A DNA stretch of 64,000 nucleotides from Bacteroidales bacterium WCE2004 (GTDB taxonomy: Bacteria; Bacteroidota; Bacteroidia; Bacteroidales; UBA932): NCBI GenBank assembly GCA_900167895.1, contig FUZR01000003.1:297105-361104 (forward strand). Reading direction: 5' to 3'. Below are positions 8,356 through 17,886 of the stretch, piece by piece. The stretch's first letter is position 1; each line of letters begins with the position of its first letter. The notes under the pieces were generated by a model that saw only the letters and a program-made list of their open reading frames with translations, made no database searches and was not told where the DNA came from. Both the position numbers and the translations under genes were made by a program.

Positions 8356-10689
8356 CTACTTGACAGGTTTGCTGACAGTGATCGTACCGGCTGCGGTGTC
8401 GTAGACGACGTCGAAGCGGGTCAGGTCGGTCACGGAGATGTTGGAACCGTTGTCGGTCACCGCCTCGAAGGCAACGCCGGCCTCGGCGTAGGTGCCGCCC
8501 GCGCTGACGGTCCAGTCAGCGCCCTTGCGGATCTTCCAGCCGCCGGAGATCTCCTGGCTGAAGGCGGACCACTTGCCGTCGCCGGCCGGCAGGAGGAAGC
8601 GGTCGCCGCTCCAGCCGTTGAATTCGCCGATCAGGCTCCAGAAGTCGGTGCTCAGGGTGATCGTCTCGGCCGCAGGGTCGTACACCACCATGTAGGTGCC
8701 GGCCTTGGGCGCCTTGATGTTGCTGCCGCCCTTCGTCACGGCGAAGGCCTCGTCGGCTGCCGCAGCGTCGCCGCCGCGGTCGTCGGCCCAGGCCGCCATG
8801 TAGCGGATCTTGATCTCATCGTCCGCTGCGAGGGTCACAGGCACGCTGTACCACTTGCCGTCGGAGGCGAGGTTCATCGGGATGTCGTTGTTCCAGCTGA
8901 ATCCTTCGATCGCGGAAATCTTGCCCACGACGCCCCAGACGAGCGTACCGATGGTCTGGTTGTTCTCGTTGAAGACGACGCGCATCTTGCCGCCGAGCTT
9001 GATGTCGTCGCCGCCCGGGTAGGCGGCCACGAACTCGCCGGCTGCGGTCGGCGTGGCGCCGCCGCGGTTGACGGCCCAGTCGTGTCCGAAGCGGACCTTC
9101 CAGCCGTTCTCGTTGAGCTCGAGCTCGTCGCTGATCCAGATGCCCGGGGCGACCTGGGTCATGTCGGCGTCGGCACCCCAGCCGTTGAAGTCACCGATCA
9201 CGGACCAGCCGGAGGCCTTGGTCTCGGACACGGTGATGGTCGGGGCATCGGCGTTGCTGAGGTCGAGCACGACCGTCCAGGAACCGGCTTCCACGGGAAT
9301 GTCGTCGCCACCCGCCACGGCCGCGAACGGCTCGCCGACGGTATAGGTGCCGCCCTTCTCGAGGCCGTAGTTCTCGGCCCAGTCGGCATCCTTGCGCCAC
9401 TTGAACGTGGTGGCCTCGGCGGCCTCGAAGCTGGCCGTCCAGACGCCGTCCTTCTCGGAGGCGATGACGTCGTTGTTCCAGTCGCCGTTCACGCCGATGA
9501 GGTTCCAGCCCGTCACGGTCGGCGGCTCCGGCTCACCGCCGATCTTACCGCTCACGCCGCCGCCGAGGGTCTCGACGATGGTAGCCGTACCGGTCGGATC
9601 GAGGATGAGGTCATAGACGCCGTCGGCGCCGACAGAGATGTTGCTGCCGTCCTGCGTCACGGTGAAAGCGGAGCCGAGGCTGCCGAATTCGCCGCCGAAG
9701 TTCACGGTCCAGGCCAGGTCCTTGCGGAACTTGAAGGCGTCACCCGCGGCGAGCTTGATGCCCTGGGCCACATGGATGGTGCCGTCGGTGGTCATCGCGA
9801 GGTCGCCGTTCCAGCTGATGCCGTAGTTGGACAGGTCGCCGATGACGGTCCATTCGCTGGCCTGGGTGCAACCCGGATAAGGCAGGTATGCATCCGTGAC
9901 CATCGCGGTATTGTTGGACAGGTCGAGCCACAGGTCATAGATGCCGTCGGCACCGACCGTGATGTTGCTGCCGTCCTTCGTCACGGAGAAGTCACTGCCG
10001 AGGCTGGTGAATTCGCCGCCGAAGTTCTCGGCCCAGGCTTCGTCCTTGCGGAACTTGAAGGCGTCGCCGGCTGCGAGCTTGACGGCCTTGGCCACCAGGT
10101 GCTCGCCGTCAGCGGTGGCGAACATCTCGAGGTCGCCGTTCCAGCTGATGTCATAGTTGGACAGGTCGCCGATGACGGTCCAGGTCGTGGCCTCGGTGTA
10201 GTCGGCATACGGGCTGCCCTGCGGGAGGGACACCTGGAAGTTGTTGAGGGTCACGCGGCCTTCGGAGTCCACGAAACCGTTGACGCCGTTGTCCTGCGAG
10301 AGGTTCTGCATCGTGGCGCGGACGGCCAGCTGGATGCTCGGGATGACGTCGCCGTCCTGGAAGCCCAGGGTGGCGAGGGTCTTGCTGATGTTGAGGAGGG
10401 TCGCCGACAGGGTCGTGCCGTCGTCGGCGGTGGTGACGATCTTGCTGACCGCATGGCCGTCCACGTCGACGAGGGCGAGCACGTGCTTGGGCGCAATCTT
10501 CTCATTGAAGCCCATGTTGAAGGCTCCCGGAGTGTAGGTCACCGTGACGGCCTTCGCGCCGATCTCCGAGGCGCCCAGGACAGGTGCGTCGGCATGGGCC
10601 GGATCGAACGTCGTCAGGCGCTCCTGGAGGCAGGAGGTGGCCATCAGGCCGACCAGTCCTGCAAAGAGGATGGAGAATATCTTTTTCAT
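8356..10689 (-). CDS. SusE/SusF-like surface starch-binding lipoprotein with six repeat modules
   Basis: 777-aa lipoprotein (ATSC, C20). An N-terminal SusE/F-type domain covers about 30-165. Six repeated carbohydrate-binding-like modules follow, starting near residues 170, 280, 395, 495, 585 and 683; each opens W(T/S)VIGD or WNLIG and contains a (F/W)K(F/W/I)RKD.AW core. SusE and SusF of Bacteroides carry two and three starch-binding modules, so this protein is strongly expanded. Modules 1 and 2 are nearly identical, pointing to recent internal duplication. It follows SusD by two bases. It should hold starch at the surface for SusG and SusCD, with no catalytic role. Confidence 0.9.
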   Translation of the reverse strand: MKKIFSILFAGLVGLMATSCLQERLTTFDPAHADAPVLGASEIGAKAVTVTYTPGAFNMGFNEKIAPKHVLALVDVDGHAVSKIVTTADDGTTLSATLLNISKTLATLGFQDGDVIPSIQLAVRATMQNLSQDNGVNGFVDSEGRVTLNNFQVSLPQGSPYADYTEATTWTVIGDLSNYDISWNGDLEMFATADGEHLVAKAVKLAAGDAFKFRKDEAWAENFGGEFTSLGSDFSVTKDGSNITVGADGIYDLWLDLSNNTAMVTDAYLPYPGCTQASEWTVIGDLSNYGISWNGDLAMTTDGTIHVAQGIKLAAGDAFKFRKDLAWTVNFGGEFGSLGSAFTVTQDGSNISVGADGVYDLILDPTGTATIVETLGGGVSGKIGGEPEPPTVTGWNLIGVNGDWNNDVIASEKDGVWTASFEAAEATTFKWRKDADWAENYGLEKGGTYTVGEPFAAVAGGDDIPVEAGSWTVVLDLSNADAPTITVSETKASGWSVIGDFNGWGADADMTQVAPGIWISDELELNENGWKVRFGHDWAVNRGGATPTAAGEFVAAYPGGDDIKLGGKMRVVFNENNQTIGTLVWGVVGKISAIEGFSWNNDIPMNLASDGKWYSVPVTLAADDEIKIRYMAAWADDRGGDAAAADEAFAVTKGGSNIKAPKAGTYMVVYDPAAETITLSTDFWSLIGEFNGWSGDRFLLPAGDGKWSAFSQEISGGWKIRKGADWTVSAGGTYAEAGVAFEAVTDNGSNISVTDLTRFDVVYDTAAGTITVSKPVK
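9558..10182 (-). repeat. Recently duplicated module pair inside the SusE/F-like gene
   Basis: The DNA encoding residues about 170-270 and 280-378 is a direct tandem duplication: both copies encode WTVIGDLSNY.ISWNGDL, then KLAAGDAFKFRKD, then GSNI.VGADG, with closely matching codons. The other four modules are much more diverged, so this pair is the youngest expansion and a possible site of copy-number change. Confidence 0.8.
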
Positions 10690-10691
10690 TT

Positions 10692-12254
10692 TTACTGTTC
10701 TTTAGTGTAGCCAGGGTTCTGCTGAAGGTTGCTGTTGGCAAGCCGGTCGGAATCCGGAATCGGGAAGAGGTTGAAGTGGCTGTCCACGGAAGTACCGCCC
10801 TTGACGCCGCCCTTCCACTGCCAGACATAGCTGTCGGAAGTGAACTGGCCGAAGCGGACCAGGTCGTTGCGGCGCCAGCACTCCAGGTAGAGTTCGCGGG
10901 CGCGCTCGTCGAGGACATCCTGCAGGGTGAAGCTGCTCACGGCGGCGAGGCCGGCACGCTTGCGGACGTCGTTGAGGGGCTGCAGGCCCTCGATGGAAGC
11001 GCCGCGCTTGTGGCACTCGGCGGCCATCAGGAGCACGTCGGCATAACGCATCATCGGGAAGTCGGTGTCCACGAAGCCCTGCTCTTTGCCCGGCGTACCG
11101 TCACTCTTCATGTTGAGGTACTTCATGAAAGCCATGCCGTTGGTGAACTCGCCGATGTCGTCGATGTCCTTCTGCTGGCCGCTGGTGTAGAACAGGTTGC
11201 GGGCGTCCTCGGAAGAGAACTTGTTGTAGAACTCAGGCGTGGTGCGGAGACCGCCCCAGCCGGAGGAGATACCGATCTTGGAGACATCCATCGAGCCGCC
11301 GGTGGAGGCGAAGATCAGGTAGTTCGTGGCGCCGTAGCTGGTGGTGTTGACACCGTCCTGCTCGACGGCGAAGATGATCTCGTCCGTGCACTTGTCGTTG
11401 TCGGCGAGGAAGAGCTCCTGGTAGGCGCTGTACGTGCCTGCGGAGGCGGTGTGGAGGCTATAGCCGTCGTCCATCAGGTCCTTCAGGACGTCGGCGCACT
11501 TCTGCCACTGGGCGGTGCCGGTGAACACCTCGGCGTTGAGGTAGAGCTTGGCGAGGATGAACTTCGCCACACCCTTGTCGGCGCGGGCGTAACCGTTGGC
11601 GCGCGGAGCGGCCAGGGCGCTGTTGTCGATCAGGTCGCGGAGCTCGGTCTCGAGCCAGGCATACAGCTCGGCGCGCGGCATCTGCTCCGGGTTCTGGCCC
11701 ACGATGGCGCTGTCGTCAGCGAAGGGCACGTTGCCGAAGTTGTCGATGGCGTGGTAGTAGGCCAGGGCGCGCAGCACGCGGGCCTCGGCGATGTATTCCT
11801 CCTTCTCGGCGAAGTTCCGGTCGGAGGCCTTGGCCTGGCGGATGAACTCGTTGGCCATGGAGACCTGCATGAAGATGCGGGAGTAGAAGGCGTAGATGAA
11901 GGTGTCGTCGGTCGTCCAGTTCATCCAGTGGAAATTCTTGATGGTCTGGTCGTTCCAGCCGCAGACCGCCTCGTCGGTGGTCAGGCCGGTGTGGTGGAAC
12001 AGGCCGCGGATGTACTGGGAGGCGCCGCCGTCGAGACCGGAGATGGAAGCGGCACCGTTGGCGCCGTAGAAACCGGAGGTCGCGAAGCCGGTGTAGAGGC
12101 CGGCCAGGAAGGATTTGTAGGAATCCTGGTCCGTGAGGGCCTTGTCGGCCGTATTGGCGTTCGGGTCGATCGGGGTGACGTTGAGGTCACCGACGCAGGC
12201 GGTCAGGGAAGCCGCAAGAGCGATCGTACCGAGAATATATTTGATCTTTTTCAT
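10692..12254 (-). CDS. susD: SusD/RagB-family starch-binding outer-membrane lipoprotein
   Basis: 520-aa SusD-family lipoprotein (signal ending LTACVGD, C20) that sits as the lid on the SusC channel and binds oligosaccharide. It shows the usual order: N-terminal TPR-like helices (FLAGLYTGFA near 53, ARVLRALAYYHAIDNFGNVPF near 160-180) and a RagB C-terminus rich in aromatic residues, ending FPIPDSDRLANSNLQQNPGY. Length is normal. It lies between SusC (13-bp gap) and the SusE/F-like gene. Starch specificity comes from the surrounding SusB, SusG and SusE-like genes, not from this sequence alone. Confidence 0.95.
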   Translation of the reverse strand: MKKIKYILGTIALAASLTACVGDLNVTPIDPNANTADKALTDQDSYKSFLAGLYTGFATSGFYGANGAASISGLDGGASQYIRGLFHHTGLTTDEAVCGWNDQTIKNFHWMNWTTDDTFIYAFYSRIFMQVSMANEFIRQAKASDRNFAEKEEYIAEARVLRALAYYHAIDNFGNVPFADDSAIVGQNPEQMPRAELYAWLETELRDLIDNSALAAPRANGYARADKGVAKFILAKLYLNAEVFTGTAQWQKCADVLKDLMDDGYSLHTASAGTYSAYQELFLADNDKCTDEIIFAVEQDGVNTTSYGATNYLIFASTGGSMDVSKIGISSGWGGLRTTPEFYNKFSSEDARNLFYTSGQQKDIDDIGEFTNGMAFMKYLNMKSDGTPGKEQGFVDTDFPMMRYADVLLMAAECHKRGASIEGLQPLNDVRKRAGLAAVSSFTLQDVLDERARELYLECWRRNDLVRFGQFTSDSYVWQWKGGVKGGTSVDSHFNLFPIPDSDRLANSNLQQNPGYTKEQ

Positions 12255-12267
12255 ATGCTATCCTGGA

Positions 12268-15249
12268 TTAGAAGTTGAACTTGACACCGAGGACGAACGT
12301 GCGGGGACGCGGGTACATGGCACCGTCGATACCGCCGTAGATTTCCGGATCGATTCCGTCGTAGCGGGTCAGGGTGCAGATGTTCTGCACGGTACCGAAC
12401 ACGTTGAGGGAAGCGTCGCGGTGCTCCGCCACCTTGAAGAGTTTCGGGAAGGTGTAGCCGACCGTGAAGTTGTCGAGCTTGAGGAAGGACGCGTCGCGGA
12501 CATAGTAGTCGGACAGGTACTGGGCCTGCGCGAACATCGCGCGCGGGGCGGAGGCGAGGCGGTTGCTGATGAAGCTGTTGGTCCACAGGTCCGCGAGCAT
12601 CTCAGTGTCGGAAGCCACGTTGTTGTACACCCAGTTGCCGATGGAGGCGTGGCCGGAGAGGGCCGCCGTCCAGTTCTTGTAGGTGAAGCTGGTGTTGAAA
12701 CCGATGGTCACGTCGGCGAACGGCTTGTGGAAGAAGTACTTGTCTTCAGCGGTGATGGAGCCGTCGTTGTTGCGGTCCACATACACGCCGCTGATCGGAC
12801 GGCCGTCGATGTCGTACACCTGCTCATACACGTAGAAGGCGTTCATCGGCTGGCCGACCTGGAACATCTGCACGTTGTTGCCGGTACCGCCGGAGATGCC
12901 GCCCGTCTCCACGCCCGTGGCGTTGTCGTCGGAAGCGGTCAGCTTGGTGATCCGGTTGAAGTTGTAGGCGACGTTGGCGCCGAGGGTCCAGCTCATGTCG
13001 CGGGTATCCACCAGGATGGCGTTGAGGTCGAGTTCGACACCCTTGTTGGTCATCGAGCCGATGTTGGTGTTGAGGTAGTTGGTCAGGTTCGACAGGGCGG
13101 GCACCGGGATGAAGTTGAGGATGTCCTTGGTGTCACGCTGATAGACGTCGATGGCGCCCGTCAGGCGGTCGTTCCAGAAACCGAAGTCGAGACCGACGTT
13201 GTAGGTCGTCGTCGTCTCCCAGCGGAGGTCGGCGCTGTAGCCCAGCGCGGAGACCGGGGTGATGAGCTTGTCGTTGAAGAAGTAGTAGGAGCCCAGCTGG
13301 TGGGTCAGGAACTGCGCGAAGGTGTCGTAGTAGCCACCCACGGCCTGCTGGCCGGTCTGGCCCCAGGAGAGGCGGAGCTTCAGGGTGGAGAGCTTGTCGG
13401 CACCGGCCATGAAGTCTTCCTTCATCACGTTCCAGCCGAAGGCCACGGACGGGAAGATACCCCATTTGTGGTTCTGGAAGCGGGAAGTACCGTCGGCGCG
13501 GACCGTGGCGGTCAGCAGGTACTTGTCGGCGAAGCCGTAGTTGGCGCGGCCGAAGAAGGAGATCAGGTAGAGTTCGCCCTTGCCGCGGGCGTCGGCGAGC
13601 TTGGCGCCGTCGCTGATGCGGTTGGTCAGGCTGTTGTTCTCGCTGTAGAAGCGCTGCCAGGAGTAACCGGCCATCAGGTCGACATTGTGCTTGCCGAAGG
13701 TCTGGTTGTAGTCGGCGTAGAACTCGAGGGTCGTGTTCAGGCGGCTGTAGTCATAGTCGGTATGCTGGCCGCCGCCGGACTGGTTGGTGTTGTGGTAGGA
13801 ACCCTCGGAACCCATGGCCACCTCGCTGAAACCGTCGGACTTGGCCCAGTCGATACCGAGGTTGAGGTTGAGGCGGAGGGCCTCCAGGCCGTGGATCTTG
13901 TAGTCGAACTGCGCGTTGCCGATGAAGCGGTAGGCATCGGCCTGGTCGATCCTGTCGTGCAGCAGGGCGACCGGGTTCATCGTAGCCATCACGTTGAGGT
14001 TGCCGGCGGTGTCGTACCATGCGGTGTAGCCGTTCAGGCTATGGGCGGGGTCGTCGCAGCGGACCGGCTTGGTCGGGTCGTAGTGGTTGGCGGCGCCGAT
14101 GGCGTCCTGGTTGGCGTACCAGTTCTTGGCATAGGTGCCCTTGCCGTTCAGGTTGACGGTGAGGTGCTTGTCGAAGAAGCTCGGGGAGAGGTTGAGCGAC
14201 AGGGTGCCGCGGTTCATCTTGGAACCGATCAGCGTACCGGTCTGGGAGGTGAAGCCGCCGGAGACGCGGTAAGGCAGGAACTCACCGATGCGGCCGTTCA
14301 GGGAGATGTTCCCGTCGTAGGTCGGGGCGACCTGGTAGATTTCCTTCTGCCAGTCGGTGTCGTAGATGACGCCGTTCACGCCCAGGTTGGCCTCGGCGGT
14401 GGAGTTGGCGCCGTAGAAGTTGCGGATCAGGTTGGTGATGCCGGCGGCGTTGAGGACCTCCTGATATTTGGCGACCGTGTTGACGGAAGCGGTGAAGTCC
14501 ACGGCCACCTGCGGCAGCGCGCTGCCGGTGCGGGCACCCTTCTTCGTGGTGATCACGATGACGCCGTTGGACGCGCGGGAACCGTAGATGGCGGTCGCGG
14601 AAGCGTCCTTCAGGACGGTGAAGCTCTCGATGTCTTCCGGGTTGACGGAAGAGAGCGGGTCGGACATGCCGGCGATGCCGTCGTTGGAGACGGGCAGGCC
14701 GTCGATGACGATGAGCGGGCTCTGGTCGGCGTTGAGCGACGCGGTACCGCGGATGCGGATGGTCGCGCCGGCGCCCGGCATACCGGAGCCTGCGGTCACG
14801 ACCACGCCCGCGCTCTTGCCGCGCAGCAGGTCGGCCGGGGTCGTGATGACGCCCTTGTTGATCTCGTCGGCCTTGACGGTCGACACGGATCCGGTGAGGT
14901 CACTTTTCTTGACGGTACCGTAGCCGATGACCACGACCTCGTCCAGGAACTCGTTGTCCTCTGCGAGGGTGATGGTGGCGGGCACTGCGGATGCCTTGAA
15001 AGTCTGAGTGGTGTAGCCGATGCAGCTGACGGAGACCGTCGCATCGGGAGAAGAAACCCTGAGGGAGAAGTTGCCGTCCAGATCGGTGATGGATCCGTTG
15101 GTCGTGCCCGCCTCCATGACGGTGGCGCCCACGACGGGTCCCATCTGGTCCACAACCACACCCCGGACCGCATAGCTTTGAGCGGATGCGGTGACGCCCA
15201 TCACGCCCGAGAGCGCGACAGCCGCAAGGATGGATAGGATTTTTTTCAT
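12268..15249 (-). CDS. susC: SusC/RagA TonB-dependent outer-membrane transporter
   Basis: 993-aa TonB-dependent receptor importing malto-oligosaccharides. Signal peptide 1-23; a carboxypeptidase-regulatory-like domain (about 25-105, GVVVDQMGPVVGATVMEAGTTNG, truncated here as GATVMEAGTTNG); plug domain from about 110 with the SusC signature KDASATAIYGSRASNGVIV near 205; then a 22-strand barrel ending in the aromatic residue F (GVKFNF), as expected for BAM insertion. Slightly shorter than many SusC proteins but complete. It starts 30 bp after the MFS transporter gene and is followed by SusD. Paralogous to the SusC at 46277. Confidence 0.95.
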   Translation of the reverse strand: MKKILSILAAVALSGVMGVTASAQSYAVRGVVVDQMGPVVGATVMEAGTTNGSITDLDGNFSLRVSSPDATVSVSCIGYTTQTFKASAVPATITLAEDNEFLDEVVVIGYGTVKKSDLTGSVSTVKADEINKGVITTPADLLRGKSAGVVVTAGSGMPGAGATIRIRGTASLNADQSPLIVIDGLPVSNDGIAGMSDPLSSVNPEDIESFTVLKDASATAIYGSRASNGVIVITTKKGARTGSALPQVAVDFTASVNTVAKYQEVLNAAGITNLIRNFYGANSTAEANLGVNGVIYDTDWQKEIYQVAPTYDGNISLNGRIGEFLPYRVSGGFTSQTGTLIGSKMNRGTLSLNLSPSFFDKHLTVNLNGKGTYAKNWYANQDAIGAANHYDPTKPVRCDDPAHSLNGYTAWYDTAGNLNVMATMNPVALLHDRIDQADAYRFIGNAQFDYKIHGLEALRLNLNLGIDWAKSDGFSEVAMGSEGSYHNTNQSGGGQHTDYDYSRLNTTLEFYADYNQTFGKHNVDLMAGYSWQRFYSENNSLTNRISDGAKLADARGKGELYLISFFGRANYGFADKYLLTATVRADGTSRFQNHKWGIFPSVAFGWNVMKEDFMAGADKLSTLKLRLSWGQTGQQAVGGYYDTFAQFLTHQLGSYYFFNDKLITPVSALGYSADLRWETTTTYNVGLDFGFWNDRLTGAIDVYQRDTKDILNFIPVPALSNLTNYLNTNIGSMTNKGVELDLNAILVDTRDMSWTLGANVAYNFNRITKLTASDDNATGVETGGISGGTGNNVQMFQVGQPMNAFYVYEQVYDIDGRPISGVYVDRNNDGSITAEDKYFFHKPFADVTIGFNTSFTYKNWTAALSGHASIGNWVYNNVASDTEMLADLWTNSFISNRLASAPRAMFAQAQYLSDYYVRDASFLKLDNFTVGYTFPKLFKVAEHRDASLNVFGTVQNICTLTRYDGIDPEIYGGIDGAMYPRPRTFVLGVKFNF

Positions 15250-15279
15250 AAAAATGAAAGGTTATTAGATAGAATAAAC

Positions 15280-16608
15280 TTATTTGCGTTCTTCGACGAG
15301 AGCGACCGCCAGGCAGCCGCAGATGAGCAGGACGCCGGCGATCACGAGCATGTGGGCCTGCACGCCGCCGACCAGGTGAAGCACCACGCCGCCCAGGGCG
15401 GCTGCGACAATCTGCGGAAGGCAGATCGTGCAGTTGAACAGCCCCAGGTAGCTGCCCATGTGCTCCCCGTTCAGCGCGTTGGTGAGCAGGGTGAAGGGCA
15501 GGGCCAGCATCGCCGCCCAGGCCGCTCCGATGAGGAAATACGACACGAACAGCAGATACTGGTTGTGGATGAAAGCGATGGAAATGAAACCGGCCGCACC
15601 GATCAGCAGGCTCACGACGTAAGCCAGGCGGAGCGACTTGAATCTAGGAAGCACGAGGGCCCAGAGGATGGAGCCGACCGCCTGCGCGGCGAACACGACG
15701 CCCACCCAGTTGCCCGCGGCCTGGTAGCCCTCGGACGCGGGATCCGTGGTGCCCCAGCAGTTGGCCGCGACGGCCCCGTTGGTATAGGTCCACATATACA
15801 TGAACGCCGCCCAGCAGAAGAACTGGACCAGTCCCACGGTCCAGAAGGTCTTCGGGGCGCGCACCAGGAGCTTCAGCAGCCCCGGGCGATGCTTCTCCTC
15901 CTCAGCCTGCTTCTGCGGGTCGATGCCGTGGAACGCGGCATACTCTGCCGGCGGCATCTCCTTGACTTTCACGAAGGTATAGAGCACGCAGAGGATGAGG
16001 ATGGCGGCGCCGCCGTAGAAGCTCCACACCACGGAGGGCGGGATGACGCCCTTGGGGGCGGTGTTGGCGATGCCGATCCAGGTGAAGAAGATCGGGAAAA
16101 GGTAACCCACCAGGCTGCCGGCGTTGCACAGCAGCGACTGGATCGAATAGGCCTGCGCCTTCTGCTCCTCGCCCACCATGTCACCGACCATCATCTTGAA
16201 CGGCTGCATGGCCACGTTGATGGAGGTGTCCAGGAAGATCAGGGAGAACAGACCGAACCACATCGCGCCGTTGAGGCCGAGCAGCAGGCGGCTGCTGAAA
16301 TTGAGACTGCCCGCGTTGGGCAGGAACGCCATCACGAGGACGGCCACGATGGCGCCCACAAGCAGGTACGGCTTGCGGCGGCCCATCCGGCACCACGTGC
16401 GGTCGGAGTACTTGCCGATGAGCGGCTGCACCAGCATGCCCATCAGCGGGGGGAGGATCCAGAAAAAGCTGAGCTGGTGCGGATCGGCACCGAGCGTAGC
16501 GAAGATGCGACTGATATTTGCGCTCTGCAGGGCATAGGCAATCTGCACTCCGAAGAAGCCGAAGCTGAGATTCCACATTTGCCAGAAAGTGAGCTTATTG
16601 GTTTGCAT
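15280..16608 (-). CDS. MFS inner-membrane sugar (maltose/maltodextrin) transporter
   Basis: 442-aa major facilitator with about 12 hydrophobic segments. The N-terminus (FWQMWNLSFGFFGVQIAYALQ) and the loop motif SDRTWCRMGRRKPYLLVG are typical of the SLC45/MalT-like sugar:proton symporters of Bacteroidetes and Shewanella. It is the promoter-proximal gene of the starch operon, 30 bp ahead of susC, so outer- and inner-membrane uptake are likely co-transcribed. Likely substrate is maltose or short maltodextrin released by the periplasmic GH97/GH13 enzymes. Glucose is an alternative substrate. Confidence 0.85.
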   Translation of the reverse strand: MQTNKLTFWQMWNLSFGFFGVQIAYALQSANISRIFATLGADPHQLSFFWILPPLMGMLVQPLIGKYSDRTWCRMGRRKPYLLVGAIVAVLVMAFLPNAGSLNFSSRLLLGLNGAMWFGLFSLIFLDTSINVAMQPFKMMVGDMVGEEQKAQAYSIQSLLCNAGSLVGYLFPIFFTWIGIANTAPKGVIPPSVVWSFYGGAAILILCVLYTFVKVKEMPPAEYAAFHGIDPQKQAEEEKHRPGLLKLLVRAPKTFWTVGLVQFFCWAAFMYMWTYTNGAVAANCWGTTDPASEGYQAAGNWVGVVFAAQAVGSILWALVLPRFKSLRLAYVVSLLIGAAGFISIAFIHNQYLLFVSYFLIGAAWAAMLALPFTLLTNALNGEHMGSYLGLFNCTICLPQIVAAALGGVVLHLVGGVQAHMLVIAGVLLICGCLAVALVEERK

Positions 16609-16742
16609 TGTAGTGTTATTGTCAATCGCTGCAAAAATGAAAAATCTTTCACGCGCGAAAAAATTGAAATGGATGAATGGTATTATTTTCGGGATGAACG
16701 GTCGAATTAGGAAGAAAATTTAGTATCTTCAACCGCTATATT
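16609..16742. promoter_or_regulatory. Divergent promoter region with 21-bp-period direct repeat (candidate LytTR operator)
   Basis: This 134-bp AT-rich region separates the starch operon (minus) from the LytS/LytTR genes (plus). It contains GGATGAATGG (16671-16680) and GGATGAACGG (16692-16701), a direct repeat on the same helix face. LytTR regulators bind paired direct repeats with about this spacing. Weak -7-like motifs are CATTTTTG on the minus strand (around 16630-16637) and TATCTTCA ahead of 16743. The operator assignment is an inference from spacing and context. Confidence 0.5.
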
Positions 16743-17879
16743 ATGAAGATTTCAAAAGAGTTCTGGATTATTCTCGGTTTTGCGCTGCTCCACGCAGCCG
16801 TCGCCCTGGGCTGCCGGCTGGCGGGCCTGGCGGACGAGATGATGCTGACCCTGCTGACGATGCTTCTCGTCGTCCTGCTTTGCCTGCGCTGCCGCGTGGA
16901 CGGCAAGATGACGGCCATTTCCGTCGTGCTGGTCAACGTGATCGGCGTGCTCCTCGGCCGGGGTACGGCCCTGTTTTTCGGGGCGCTCTTTGCTTCGCCG
17001 CTCGTCATCTATCCCCTCTCCACCTTCGCCTCCACGCTCCTGATCGGTTGGGCGACGCTGTGGGCGGTGCGCCTCTACGCGCGCAAGATGGCGGCCAGCG
17101 TCGAGCAGGTCAATTCCCTGAAGTGGCTGCTCGTCGCCTTCGTCTTCATCCTGGTGATGCGCCTGGCCATCCTGCTCTTCTTCTCCGAAGCCCACGAAGG
17201 CCGCAACACCGCCGTCACCATCCTCCTCGACTATGCGATGACGCTCGTCGTCATCCTCGTGCTCGCCGCCTACTCCCTGCGGCTGCAGCAGCGCGCCCTC
17301 GAGGCCGCCGAGCTGGCCAACCTCGCCCAATACCGCTACCACAAGCTCAAGCAGCAGGTCAACCCGCACTTCCTCTTCAACTCGCTCAACGTGCTGGACT
17401 ACCTCATCCAGGAGCAGCCGCGCGAGGATGCCAGCCGCTATACGCACAAGCTCGCGGAGGTCTACCGCTACATGATCCGCAGCGAAGACGAGACCACCGT
17501 CCGCCTGCGCGAGGAGATGGACTTCGTCTCGCAGTACATCGACCTGCTCAAGGTCCGGTTCCCGGAGGGGCTGGACGTGCAGGTGGACATCCCCGAGGAG
17601 GCCATGGCCCGCTCGGTGGTGCCCTGCTGCGTGCAGCTGCTCATCGAGAACGCCACCAAGCACAACGCCATCTATCCCGACAAGCCGCTCCGCATCAAGG
17701 TCTGCGCATCCGGCGAGAAGGTCACCGTGACCAACAACCGCAATCCCAAGCTCACCCAGGTCGCCTCGACCGGGCTGGGCCTCCAATACATCCGCCAGCA
17801 GTACCGCGACCTGTCCGGCAAGTCCATCGTCGTCCGCTCGGACGACCAGAACTACACCGTCACACTTCCGCTCCTATGA
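16743..17879 (+). CDS. LytS/YehU-type sensor histidine kinase
   Basis: 378-aa membrane kinase. The first ~180 residues hold about five to six hydrophobic segments with no obvious extracellular sensor domain. A short coiled linker (180-200) precedes the His_kinase domain, with phosphoacceptor H209 in VNPHFLFNSLN. A HATPase core follows with the N-box LIENATKHN (near 297) and the G-box STGLGLQY. It is divergent from the starch operon and seven bases upstream of its response regulator. Ligand unknown; the arrangement suggests control of starch genes in place of the one-component SusR. Confidence 0.92.
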   Translation: MKISKEFWIILGFALLHAAVALGCRLAGLADEMMLTLLTMLLVVLLCLRCRVDGKMTAISVVLVNVIGVLLGRGTALFFGALFASPLVIYPLSTFASTLLIGWATLWAVRLYARKMAASVEQVNSLKWLLVAFVFILVMRLAILLFFSEAHEGRNTAVTILLDYAMTLVVILVLAAYSLRLQQRALEAAELANLAQYRYHKLKQQVNPHFLFNSLNVLDYLIQEQPREDASRYTHKLAEVYRYMIRSEDETTVRLREEMDFVSQYIDLLKVRFPEGLDVQVDIPEEAMARSVVPCCVQLLIENATKHNAIYPDKPLRIKVCASGEKVTVTNNRNPKLTQVASTGLGLQYIRQQYRDLSGKSIVVRSDDQNYTVTLPLL

Positions 17880-17886
17880 TGAGACT

